Assembly: GCF_020037125.1 (NCBI RefSeq)
Contig: NZ_JAIQDG010000005.1
Span: forward strand, 62,001-126,000
Direction of reading: 5' to 3'
Length of the DNA stretch: 64,000 nt
Source of the DNA: Myxococcus sp. RHSTA-1-4
GTDB lineage: Bacteria; Myxococcota; Myxococcia; Myxococcales; Myxococcaceae
Shown: piece by piece, positions 32,871 to 42,982 of the stretch
Layout: each line of letters starts with the position of its first letter
How positions within the stretch are numbered: position 1 is the stretch's first letter
The notes under the pieces: model-generated
Told to the model about the DNA's origin: nothing
Databases searched by the model: none
What the model saw: only the letters and a program-made list of their open reading frames with translations
Program-made: the position numbers and the translations under genes

Positions 32871-33755
32871 CTAGCCGCGGGGGACGCGGTCCAGCGTCAT
32901 CGCGACGAACAGCCCGGTGAGGTAGATGAGCGAAAAGAAGAACGTCTGACGCGCCCAGGGCTTTCCCAGCCTCCGGAAGAACCCCCACGCTCCCAGGCCC
33001 AGGAAGCTCAGCCCCAGCACCACCGCGGCAGCCAGGTACCACGTCCCGGCGATGTGGAGCTGGAAGGGCAGCAGCGACATGGGAATCAGCGCCACCAGGT
33101 AGAAGACAATCTGGGCGCGGCTGGACTCGTCCCCGCGCTCCAGCGGCACCGACTTCAGGCCCGCCGCCGCGTACTCCTCCTTGCGGAACAGGGCGATGGC
33201 GATGAAGTGCGGCATCTGCCAGAGGAAGAGGATGGCGAAGAGGGCGAAGCCGCCCGCGTCCAGCTGGTTCGTCACCGCCGTCCAGCCCATCAGCGGCGGC
33301 AGCGCGCCGGGCACCCCGCCCACCAGCATGGCGGCGGAGGTGCGCGCCTTCAGCGGCGTGTAGGCCAGCACGTAGCTGAGCAGCGCCACGAGCCCCAGGG
33401 CGGCGGTGAGGAGGTTGGCGCCCAGCGCCAGCGCCGGCAGGGACACCAGCGCCAGGGAGATGCCGAACCACAGCGCCACCGACGGCTCCATGCGCCCGGA
33501 AGGCAGCGGCCGGTTGCGGGTGCGCGCCATGAACTGGTCGCTGTGCCGCTCCCAGTAGCAGTTGAGCGCGTTGGCCGCGCCCACCGTGCCGGCCGTGGCC
33601 AGCAGCGTCACCAGCGCGCGGACGGTGTCCAGCGGGCCAGGAGCCAGGAACATGCCGCCCGCGGTGGTGATGAGCACCAGCGAGGACAGGCGCGGCTTGG
33701 TCAGGGAGATCAGGTCGGACGCGGTCGTCGACAGGGACTCGGCACGCGCGCTCAC
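32871..33755 (-). CDS. ctaB: Protoheme IX farnesyltransferase (heme O synthase)
   Basis: The GTG at 33755 follows a GGAG site and gives 294 residues, the family length; the longer open frame upstream is not homologous. The UbiA-type prenyl-diphosphate site is NCYWERHSDQFMARTRNRPL, and the protein has about eight or nine membrane segments. The enzyme converts heme B to heme O in the inner membrane for cytochrome oxidase. The first gene of an operon with an ABC transporter and a cupredoxin lipoprotein fits a respiratory-assembly unit. Confidence 0.92.
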   Translation of the reverse strand: MSARAESLSTTASDLISLTKPRLSSLVLITTAGGMFLAPGPLDTVRALVTLLATAGTVGAANALNCYWERHSDQFMARTRNRPLPSGRMEPSVALWFGISLALVSLPALALGANLLTAALGLVALLSYVLAYTPLKARTSAAMLVGGVPGALPPLMGWTAVTNQLDAGGFALFAILFLWQMPHFIAIALFRKEEYAAAGLKSVPLERGDESSRAQIVFYLVALIPMSLLPFQLHIAGTWYLAAAVVLGLSFLGLGAWGFFRRLGKPWARQTFFFSLIYLTGLFVAMTLDRVPRG

Positions 33756-34075
33756 GCAGACTCCAGGGCAAGGCGCGACAGGTTCACTGCCGGCGCGGTA
33801 ACGGCCCTCCCATACAGGCACCAGCGGGGGGTGGGCAAGGATACGGAGCCCCCACATACCGGCAGCGGACGCCCGCCCGCCTGGGGACCCTGCCCCACCA
33901 CCAGGGTGCTGGCGCCTGGGGAGAGGCAAACGACAACGGGCATAGCGTCCACCAGGGGGGCCTTCAACCACGGCAACGGGGCTGACCGCGCGTCCTTCTG
34001 CCCGCGCGCATCAGCCCCGCTTGTCCGGCCCCGGCGGTACGTCCGCCCGGGCCCGGGAAGCCCCCGTGTCGCGCC
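33756..34075. other. Intergenic region upstream of ctaB
   Basis: No gene is supported here. Both flanking genes are on the minus strand, so this stretch should hold the ctaB promoter and the 3' boundary region of the operon to its right. I see no clear terminator or promoter element. Confidence 0.4.
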
Positions 34076-36478
34076 TCAGCCCCCGGCCAGCGCGCGGGCG
34101 GCGTTGACGTGCTCGCCGCTCGGGTCGCGCTTCAGGTACTCCTGGGCCAGCATCTTCGCCTTGGCGCCCTGCTTCGAGTCCTTCGACAGCAGCGTGGCGT
34201 AGAAGTAGTAGGCCGGGGTGTAGCCCTCGTCCGCGTTGAGGGCGCGCTGGTACGTCTCGTCCGCCTTCGCCGCGTCACCCTTGCCCTGGTAGACGCGCGC
34301 CAGCTCGGTGAGCGCCATGGCCGCGCGGTCCGCCTGTCCCAGGAACTCCTGGCTCGCCTTCTCGAGCTGCTCCTGGGCCTTCGGCCAGTCGGAGCGCTCG
34401 CGGTAGATGGAGCCCATGGCGAGCCGGGCCTCCGGGTTCTTCGCCTTGGGGTCCTTCACCGCGCGCTGGTACTGGGCCAGGGCCTCGTCCAGCTTGCCCT
34501 GACGGCGGTAGGCGTTGCCCAGCATCACCACCAGCTTCGGGCTGTCGCCCATCGTCTTGAGGGCCGTCTGGAGCGCCTCGGCGGCCTCCTTCTCACCGCC
34601 CTGCTTGCCCATGAGCGCCTTGGCCAGCTCGACGTGGAACTGGGCGCGAGAGGCGTCCACGCGGATGGCCTTGCGAATCTCCTCGGCGGCCGCGTCGTAG
34701 TTGCCCTCCGCCAGCAGCCGGCGGCCCTTGATGAGGCTCAGCTCCGGGTTCTGCTTGTCGAGCGCGAAGCCGGTCTCCTCGCTCTTGAGCATCTCCGCGC
34801 GGGCCTTCTCCTTCTCCAGCGGCACGCCGGTGGCCTCGGACAGCTTCTGCTGCACGTCCGGCTTGAGGTCCGCCATGGCCGCCGACACGCGGCTGATGAG
34901 CAGCGAGCGGGCTAGGTGCGCGGCGGCGAGCTGGCGCGGCGACGGCGGCGGGTCGGACTCCAGCAGCTTCTTGAGCATGGAGTGGGCCAGCCCGAAGTTG
35001 GGCGTGTCCTGCTCCAGCATCAGCAGCGAGCGGCCCAGCAGCGACTCCGGGTGGTCCTTCTCGTACCGGAGGGCGAAGTCGTAGTTCTTCCAGGCGGTGT
35101 TGTCCTGGCCCAGCCGCCGGTACACGGCGCCCAGGCTCGCGTAGATGCGCGGGTCGTCAGGTGACAGCACCTGCGCGCGCTCCAGGCTGTCCCGCGCGCG
35201 CTCCAGGTCACCGGCGTTCATCTGGATGAGGCCCAGCGTCAGGTAGAGCAGCGAGCTGGAGCGGCCCTCCGCGTCCAGCGCCTTCACCTTCTCCTCGAGC
35301 TGGCCCAGGGCCTCCTTGCCCTTGCCGCCATACGTCTGGATGAGGGCCTCGGCCGCGATGAGGTGCGAGCTGACCACGTCGCTGCCCTGCTTGCCGGCGG
35401 CCAGGTGCTCCTCGGCCTTGCGGCGCGCGTCGTCACCCCCACCGTGCTCGCCCCAGCGGATGGCGTACGCGTAGGCCAGGTAGCCGTGGGCCACGGCGGA
35501 GTCGGAGTCCACCTCCAGCGCCTTGTCGGCCGCCTCGCTCGCCTTCTTGTAGCTGTCGAACGAGTCGTGCTTGAGCAGCTCGCTGGCCGCGTCCAGGCCC
35601 TTCTTCAGCTCGCGGGCCTTCTGCTTCGCGTTGGCGGAGTACCAGCCGTAGCCCACGGCGAACAGCGGGATGGCCACCAGCAGCGCCAGCGTCACCATCT
35701 TCCCGCTCTTGCCCCCGGACGGCGGGCGGCGGCGCGAGGAGGGAGAATCGTCGTCGTCCTCGTCCACCTCTTCCACCACCACCGGCGCGCGGCGGAGCTG
35801 CTGCGGACGGGCCACGGGCGCCTCCGGCCGGGCCGTGGCACCGGACGGAGTCTTCGCGGGCTGCTGCGCGGGGGCCGTGGGAGCCTTCGCCGCGGGCTGC
35901 TGCGCGGGGCCCGTCGCCGTCGCCGCGACACCCGGCTGGGTGGCGGCGGACTGCTGGGGGGCGGACGGCTGCGCGGCGGCGGCCGGGGCCTGCTGGGGCG
36001 CGACCGGCGTCACCACCGGGGCCTGCGGCGCGGCCGGAGCGGCGGGCCGGGGCAGGTCGATCTTGTACTGCTGGAGAAGGGTGACGGTCTCCGGGTCGCC
36101 CGGGTCCGCGCCGTAGGCCTTGAGGAGGTTCGCCTTCCCGGTCTCGGCCTCACCGGTCTTCAGCTGGAGCGCGCCGGCCATGCGCAGCGCGGCCTTGTCC
36201 TCCGGCTGCACCTGCAGCGCGCCGAGGACCTCTTCCAGCGCCTTCTTGTCCTTGCCCTGCTCCGCGTACACGCGGGCCAGCAGCAGGCGAGGGTCGGCGG
36301 CATTCGGGTGTGCCTTCACCCCCTTCTTGCAGACGACCATCGCCTCCATGAAGCGACCCATGCTCAGGTACGCTTCCGCGAGAGGCTTGTAGGCGGCGGA
36401 CGAGGGGTCGGAGGCGAACGCGTGCTCCAACTTCGCGAGCTCGGCCGGGCTCAACGTCTTCGAGGGGGAGATAGACAT
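34076..36478 (-). CDS. Large TPR-repeat protein with a single membrane segment
   Basis: The 800-residue product has an N-terminal TPR block (about 1-136, e.g. ADPRLLLARVYAEQGKDKKA), a Pro/Ala/Gln-rich linker (139-235), an acidic VVEEVDEDDDD stretch, and one membrane segment near 262-281 (MVTLALLVAIPLFAVGYGWY). A long C-terminal TPR solenoid follows (about 290-800). There is no signal peptide, so the N-terminal TPRs face the cytoplasm and the C-terminal ones the periplasm. It is a scaffold spanning the inner membrane, with no enzymatic motif. Partners are unknown; myxobacteria use such proteins in motility and polarity complexes, but I see no specific link. Confidence 0.85.
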   Translation of the reverse strand: MSISPSKTLSPAELAKLEHAFASDPSSAAYKPLAEAYLSMGRFMEAMVVCKKGVKAHPNAADPRLLLARVYAEQGKDKKALEEVLGALQVQPEDKAALRMAGALQLKTGEAETGKANLLKAYGADPGDPETVTLLQQYKIDLPRPAAPAAPQAPVVTPVAPQQAPAAAAQPSAPQQSAATQPGVAATATGPAQQPAAKAPTAPAQQPAKTPSGATARPEAPVARPQQLRRAPVVVEEVDEDDDDSPSSRRRPPSGGKSGKMVTLALLVAIPLFAVGYGWYSANAKQKARELKKGLDAASELLKHDSFDSYKKASEAADKALEVDSDSAVAHGYLAYAYAIRWGEHGGGDDARRKAEEHLAAGKQGSDVVSSHLIAAEALIQTYGGKGKEALGQLEEKVKALDAEGRSSSLLYLTLGLIQMNAGDLERARDSLERAQVLSPDDPRIYASLGAVYRRLGQDNTAWKNYDFALRYEKDHPESLLGRSLLMLEQDTPNFGLAHSMLKKLLESDPPPSPRQLAAAHLARSLLISRVSAAMADLKPDVQQKLSEATGVPLEKEKARAEMLKSEETGFALDKQNPELSLIKGRRLLAEGNYDAAAEEIRKAIRVDASRAQFHVELAKALMGKQGGEKEAAEALQTALKTMGDSPKLVVMLGNAYRRQGKLDEALAQYQRAVKDPKAKNPEARLAMGSIYRERSDWPKAQEQLEKASQEFLGQADRAAMALTELARVYQGKGDAAKADETYQRALNADEGYTPAYYFYATLLSKDSKQGAKAKMLAQEYLKRDPSGEHVNAARALAGG

Positions 36479-36678
36479 TACCGGGGGAGGTGCAACGGGC
36501 GGGAAGGATACGCCTGGGACGAGGGGTTTTTATGGCACCCGGTGCGCGGCACGTCAATCGCAGGAATTATTGGCGACGGCTTGCGCTTGACAGCATGAAA
36601 GGGCTCCGGTACTAGCCCGTTCCACTTCGGCGGACCCAACACCGCCGGGGCGCAGCAGGCAGGCAGAAGTACGGTTGT

Positions 36679-36754
<76 letters not shown>

Positions 36755-36766
36755 TGAAGAACCGAA

Positions 36767-36792
36767 GGGCCTCACGGGAAACCGTGAGGCCC
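36767..36792 (+). terminator. Rho-independent terminator of tRNA-Ala
   Basis: GGGCCTCACGG (36767-36777) and CCGTGAGGCCC (36782-36792) form a perfect 11-bp stem with a GAAA loop, followed by TTTGCATTT. Confidence 0.93.
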
Positions 36793-36859
36793 TTTGCATT
36801 TGGGGCACTTCCCCCAATTGCCGAATTGCAAAGCAGGCGGGCTTTGTTATCCGGAGTCG

Positions 36860-37492
36860 ATGACCGACCCGTCTGCCTCCCTGTCGTTCTTCGCACGCTT
36901 CTGGCTCGCCTGGCTGTGCTTCTGGCGGTGCCTCGTGTCCCGCGAGTTCGCCCAGGCCGTGCTGCCGGCCAGCCGCGCCTATGACGCCGGCACGCTCGCC
37001 CAGCTTCCCGCCGGTGGCGCCGAGCCCGCCGCGCTTCCCAGGCCGGAGGCCACGAAGCCCTTGGTGGTGGTGAAGCCCGCCGAGCCGCCCCCCGCCCCGC
37101 CGCCCGAGCGCGAGCACGCCAGCGCGCTGTCCCTGCTGGGCATGCTGCAGCGCGAGGGCCGCTTCGTGGACTTCCTCCAGGAGAACGTGGCGGCCTTCTC
37201 GGACGCCGAGGTGGGTGCCGCCGCCCGCATCGTCCACGAGGGCTGCCGTAAGGTGGTGAACCAATACCTCACCCTCCAGCCGGTGCTGCCGCAGTCGGAG
37301 GGGGACAACGTCACGGTCCCCGCCGGCTTCGACGCCCAGCGCACCCGCCTCACCGGCAACGTGGCCGGCCAGCCGCCCTACAGCGGGACGCTGCGCCACC
37401 ATGGCTGGGTGACGACCGAGGTGAAGTTCCCCTCGGTGAGCCCATCGATGGACCCGCGCGTGCTGGCGCCCGCCGAGGTGGAGCTCGCCTGA
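36860..37492 (+). CDS. DUF2760 protein, partner of the Hsp70 operon
   Basis: The ATG at 36860 follows CCGGAG, and the product has 210 residues. An N-terminal hydrophobic, Trp-rich segment (FFARFWLAWLCFWRCLVS) may be a membrane anchor. After a Pro-rich linker comes the conserved DUF2760 block (SALSLLGMLQREGRFVDFLQ; DAEVGAAARIVHEGCRK; YSGTLRHHGW). DUF2760 genes characteristically precede non-canonical Hsp70 genes, as here (61 bp before the first). It may act as a co-factor or client adaptor for these chaperones, but no biochemical role is established in my knowledge. Confidence 0.85.
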   Translation: MTDPSASLSFFARFWLAWLCFWRCLVSREFAQAVLPASRAYDAGTLAQLPAGGAEPAALPRPEATKPLVVVKPAEPPPAPPPEREHASALSLLGMLQREGRFVDFLQENVAAFSDAEVGAAARIVHEGCRKVVNQYLTLQPVLPQSEGDNVTVPAGFDAQRTRLTGNVAGQPPYSGTLRHHGWVTTEVKFPSVSPSMDPRVLAPAEVELA

Positions 37493-37553
37493 GCGCGGGG
37501 CCGCCGTTCCGCTGAGCGAACAAAACGGAGCCCTCAAGGAGTTCCAGCCCGAT

Positions 37554-39416
<1,863 letters not shown>

Positions 39417-39441
39417 AAAGCCGTCCGTTATTCGGAGGCGT

Positions 39442-42219
39442 ATGCGAATCGTTGGAATCGACCTGGGAACCACCCACTGCGCGGTGGCGTCCGTGGACCC
39501 CTCGAAGGGCGCGGGCGCCCCCGTGGAGGACTTCCCGATTCCCCAGCTCGTCCGGCAGGGAGAGGTGGCGCCCCGGGCGCTCCTGCCCTCCACCGTCTAC
39601 GTTCCCGCCGGCCACGAGCTGGCCGCCGAGTCGCTGAAGCTGCCCTGGGGTGATGACGGCGGCCCGTGGGTGGTGGGCGAGCTGGCGCGCTGGCAGGGCG
39701 CCCGGGTGCCGGGGCGCCTCGTCGCCAGCGCCAAGAGCTGGCTGTGCCACCCGGGCGTGGACCGCTCCGCGCCCATCCTCCCCTGGGGCGCCCCCGCGGA
39801 CGTCCAGAAGGTGTCCCCGGTGGACGCCAGCGCCATGCTGCTGACGCACATGGCACGGGCCTGGGACTTCGCGCACCCGGACGCGCCGCTGTCCAGGCAG
39901 GAGGTGGTGATTACCGTCCCCGCCTCCTTCGACGAGGCGGCCCGCGCCCTCACGGTGAGCGCCGCGCGCAAGGCCGGGCTGGAGAAGTTCACCCTCCTGG
40001 AGGAGCCGCAGGCGGCCTTCTACGACTACACCGCGCGCCACCGGGCGGACCTGGAGCAGACGCTCTCCAACGTCCGGCTGGTGCTGGTGGTGGACGTGGG
40101 CGGCGGCACCACGGACTTCACGCTGGTGCACGCGGGCCTCTCCCCCGAGGGGCCCATGCTGCGGCGCCTCGCGGTGGGGGACCACCTGATGCTGGGCGGC
40201 GACAACATGGATGCCGCCCTGGCCCGCCGCGTGGAGGAGAAGCTCTCCAAGGACGGCCGGCGCCTGTCCGCCACGCAGTGGACGCAGGCCATCCAGGCCG
40301 CGCGCACCGCGAAGGAGGCGCTGCTGGGGAAGGAGCCGCCGGAGAAGTACGGCGTGTCCCTCGTCGGCGAGGGCAGCCGGCTGCTGGGCGGCACGCTCTC
40401 CACGGAATTGCTGCGCGACGAGGCGCACGCGCTGGTGCTGGACGGCTTCTTCCCGAGGACGCCCCCCACCGAGCGCCCGCGCCGCGCCGCGCGCATGGCG
40501 CTCCAGGAGCTGGGGCTGCCGTACGTGCAGGACCCGGCGGTGACGCGGCACCTGGCCGCCTTCCTCGCGCAGCACGCGGCGGCGGGCTTCGCGGCGCTGG
40601 GGGAGACGGCTCCCGCCGAGGGCGCCCTGCCCCGCCCCGACGCCATCCTCCTCAACGGCGGCGTCTTCAACTCGCCGCAGATTTCCGAGCGCCTGGTGGA
40701 GGCCCTCTCCGCGTGGTGGCCCGGAGCACCGCGCATTCCGCTGCTGCGCCACGAGTCACTGGAGCTCGCGGTGGCGCGCGGCGCCGCGTACTACGGCCTG
40801 GTGCGGCGCGGGCACGGCCTGCGCATCGGAGGTGGCGCGGCGCGCGCGTACTACGTGGGCTTGCAGCGGCCGGCGGACAGCGCGGAGCAGCCCGCGCTCT
40901 GCCTCATCCCCCGCGGCTTCGAGGAAGGACAGAAGGTGGACCTGGGCGAGCGCCCCTTCACGCTCACCCTGGGGCGGCCGGTGCAGTTCCAGCTCTACTC
41001 CACGACGAGCGACCGCATCGACAAGCCGGGAGACCTCGTGCCCCTGGCGGAGGACCTGAAGCCCCTGCCCCCCATCCACACGCTGCTCAAGGGGGCGTCG
41101 GGCAAGGTGGCCGAGGTGCCCGTGCACCTGCAGGCGGCGCTGACGGAGATTGGCACGCTGGAGCTGTACTGCGTCTCCGACGTGGCGGACGAGCGCTGGC
41201 GGCTGGAGTTCGAGCTGCGCGGCACGGGTGGCTCGCACGAGCTGACCGTCACCGAGTCCATGCCCGCGCGCTTCGTGGAGGCGAAGGACAACATCGAGCG
41301 CGTCTACGGCAGCAAGCCGCTGCCCATCGGCCCCAAGGACGTGAAGCAGCTCGGGCGCACGCTGGAGAAGGCGCTGGGCCCGCGCGAGACGTGGCGCGTG
41401 CCGGTGCTGCGCGAGATGTGGAGCACGTTGTTCGCGGGCGCCAGCAAGCGGCGGCGCACGGCGGACCACGAGCGCGTCTTCTACAGCCTCACCGGCTTCA
41501 CCCTGCGCCCGGGCTTCGGCTACCCGCTGGACGGCTGGCGCGCGGAGCAGACCTTCGGCCTCTTCGACGCGCTGGTGCAGCACCACACGGACAAGGCGGT
41601 GTGGACGGAGTTCTGGGTGATGTGGCGCCGCATCGCCGGCGGCCTCACGGAGGCGCAGCAGCAGAAGCTGTACGCGTACCTCCAGCCGCACCTCGCCCGG
41701 AAGGTGCCGCCGGACGCGCCGCCCGCGGGGAAGCTCAAGGGCATCCAGCCGGAGGGACTGGAGGAGATGGTCCGCACGGCGGCCTCGCTGGAGCACCTGT
41801 CGCCCGGGGACAAGTCCGAGGTGGGCCGGTGGGTTGCCGCGAGGCTGAAGGCCGAGGCGAAGTCCGGCGGCCCCTGGGCCTGGGCCCTGGGCCGGCTGGG
41901 CGCGCGCGTGCCGCTCTACGGCAGCAGCCACAAGGTGGTGGACGTGGAGACGGCGGAGGCGTGGCTCACGCTGCTGCTGGAGCTGGACCTGAAGAAGATC
42001 GACGGCGCCCCGTTCGCCGCGGCGCAGCTCGCCCGGCTCACCGGGGACCGCACGCGGGACATCGACCCGGAGCTGCGCGAGCGCACGGCCCGGGCGCTCA
42101 TCGCCGCGAAGGCGTCCGACACCTGGGTGCGCATGGTGCGCGAGGTGGTGGCGCTGGAGGCGGCCGACGAGGCACGCGCCCTCGGCGACACGCTGCCCGC
42201 GGGGCTGCGCCTGTCCTGA
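39442..42219 (+). CDS. Non-canonical Hsp70-family chaperone with C-terminal extension (925 residues)
   Basis: The N-terminal ATPase domain has IDLGTTHCAVASVD, VTVPASFDEAARALTVSAA, LLEEPQAAFYDY and VVDVGGGTTDFTL, closely related to the upstream protein. Beyond residue 600 a helical region of about 300 residues has no counterpart in DnaK (KALGPRETWRVPVLREMW; LDGWRAEQTFGLFDALVQ) and matches the DUF3731-type tail of large YegD-like Hsp70s. Tandem paralogs of different lengths suggest a hetero-complex or sequential chaperone function. It is the last gene of the operon, followed by a hairpin. Confidence 0.9.
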   Translation: MRIVGIDLGTTHCAVASVDPSKGAGAPVEDFPIPQLVRQGEVAPRALLPSTVYVPAGHELAAESLKLPWGDDGGPWVVGELARWQGARVPGRLVASAKSWLCHPGVDRSAPILPWGAPADVQKVSPVDASAMLLTHMARAWDFAHPDAPLSRQEVVITVPASFDEAARALTVSAARKAGLEKFTLLEEPQAAFYDYTARHRADLEQTLSNVRLVLVVDVGGGTTDFTLVHAGLSPEGPMLRRLAVGDHLMLGGDNMDAALARRVEEKLSKDGRRLSATQWTQAIQAARTAKEALLGKEPPEKYGVSLVGEGSRLLGGTLSTELLRDEAHALVLDGFFPRTPPTERPRRAARMALQELGLPYVQDPAVTRHLAAFLAQHAAAGFAALGETAPAEGALPRPDAILLNGGVFNSPQISERLVEALSAWWPGAPRIPLLRHESLELAVARGAAYYGLVRRGHGLRIGGGAARAYYVGLQRPADSAEQPALCLIPRGFEEGQKVDLGERPFTLTLGRPVQFQLYSTTSDRIDKPGDLVPLAEDLKPLPPIHTLLKGASGKVAEVPVHLQAALTEIGTLELYCVSDVADERWRLEFELRGTGGSHELTVTESMPARFVEAKDNIERVYGSKPLPIGPKDVKQLGRTLEKALGPRETWRVPVLREMWSTLFAGASKRRRTADHERVFYSLTGFTLRPGFGYPLDGWRAEQTFGLFDALVQHHTDKAVWTEFWVMWRRIAGGLTEAQQQKLYAYLQPHLARKVPPDAPPAGKLKGIQPEGLEEMVRTAASLEHLSPGDKSEVGRWVAARLKAEAKSGGPWAWALGRLGARVPLYGSSHKVVDVETAEAWLTLLLELDLKKIDGAPFAAAQLARLTGDRTRDIDPELRERTARALIAAKASDTWVRMVREVVALEAADEARALGDTLPAGLRLS

Positions 42220-42232
42220 TCGACGGTAGGAA

Positions 42233-42252
42233 CGGCCCGGGAAGCCGGGCCG
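42233..42252 (+). terminator. Hairpin after the Hsp70 operon
   Basis: CGGCCCGG-GAAG-CCGGGCCG is a perfect 8-bp stem with a stable tetraloop, 13 bp after the stop. No U-tract follows, so termination may be Rho-assisted. Confidence 0.6.
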
Positions 42253-42359
42253 GAAGCCCCGGCGTCAGCGCCGCGGGCTCATCGAGCGGTCGGATCCCTC
42301 CCGTCGGGGCGGCCCGGATGGGCCCACCCTCGGGAAGGAAGCTCGCCGGTGGATCAGCT

Positions 42360-42755
42360 TCAGCCCCGCGCGGCGGCGGGCGGCGTGACGGGAGTGTCCC
42401 CCGCCTCGGCCGTGGCGTCCGTGCCGGCGACGACCTGGAGCACCGGCGCGGCCTCGGGGGCCGCCGCGGCGGCGTCCTTGCCGGCCTTGGCCTTCTTGGA
42501 GCCCGCGCCCGAGCGGCACGTGCGGCACCACGGCTGATTCCGGATGGCCCCGTCCGCCATCTTCCGCAGGCCGAACTGGGCCAGCGGCTTCAGGGTCCGG
42601 CACTTGATGCACATCAGCGAGATGAGCACCTCGTGACCGTCCGCGTCGTACACGGCGGACTTGCGCCGCTTCCGCGGCTGACCCTGCCCCGGTTCGCGCG
42701 GCTTGGCCTTCTCCTGCGCAGGCGGCGCCATCATCGGGGTCACTTTGTAGAGCAT
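42360..42755 (-). CDS. Small zinc-ribbon-like basic protein
   Basis: GGGAGGGAC precedes the ATG at 42755, and the product has 131 residues. Two CxxC pairs (MCIKCRTLKPLAQFG and WCRTCRSG) are separated by 27 residues and likely bind one zinc. The N-terminus is basic (KPREPGQGQPRKRRKSA), and the C-terminus is a disordered Ala/Pro/Thr-rich tail. It is probably a cytoplasmic nucleic-acid-binding or ribosome-associated protein. I do not recognise a named family. Confidence 0.75.
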   Translation of the reverse strand: MLYKVTPMMAPPAQEKAKPREPGQGQPRKRRKSAVYDADGHEVLISLMCIKCRTLKPLAQFGLRKMADGAIRNQPWCRTCRSGAGSKKAKAGKDAAAAAPEAAPVLQVVAGTDATAEAGDTPVTPPAAARG

Positions 42756-42869
42756 GTCTGTCCCTCCCGCTCACGGTCGTCCGCGCGCGCAGGCCCTGCC
42801 AAAGGGCCACCTCGGCTCAGTCGCTCGCGATCACTAGAGTAAGGACTCTTCCGCCCGTTGAAAACTGAT

Positions 42870-42977
42870 CCAGGGCCGAAAAATCGGGCCCTGGCGCGTT
42901 TTCTCCGTACTTACGCCAAGTTGGCCCTGTTCGTTCAGTCCCAGCGGATCACACCCGGACCGAAATTTCGGCCCGGG
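42870..42977 (-). terminator. Two related hairpins after the 5'-nucleotidase gene
   Basis: Read on the minus strand, CCCGGGCCGAAATTTCGGTCCGGG-type hairpin bases (42954-42977, centred on the palindrome CCGAAATTTCGG) come first. About 60 bp on follows CCAGGGCCC-GATTTTTC-GGCCCTGG (42870-42894), trailed by ATCAGTTTTC. Both stems share the GGGCCGAAA sequence, so they look like duplicated terminators. Confidence 0.6.
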
Positions 42978-42982
42978 CTCTC

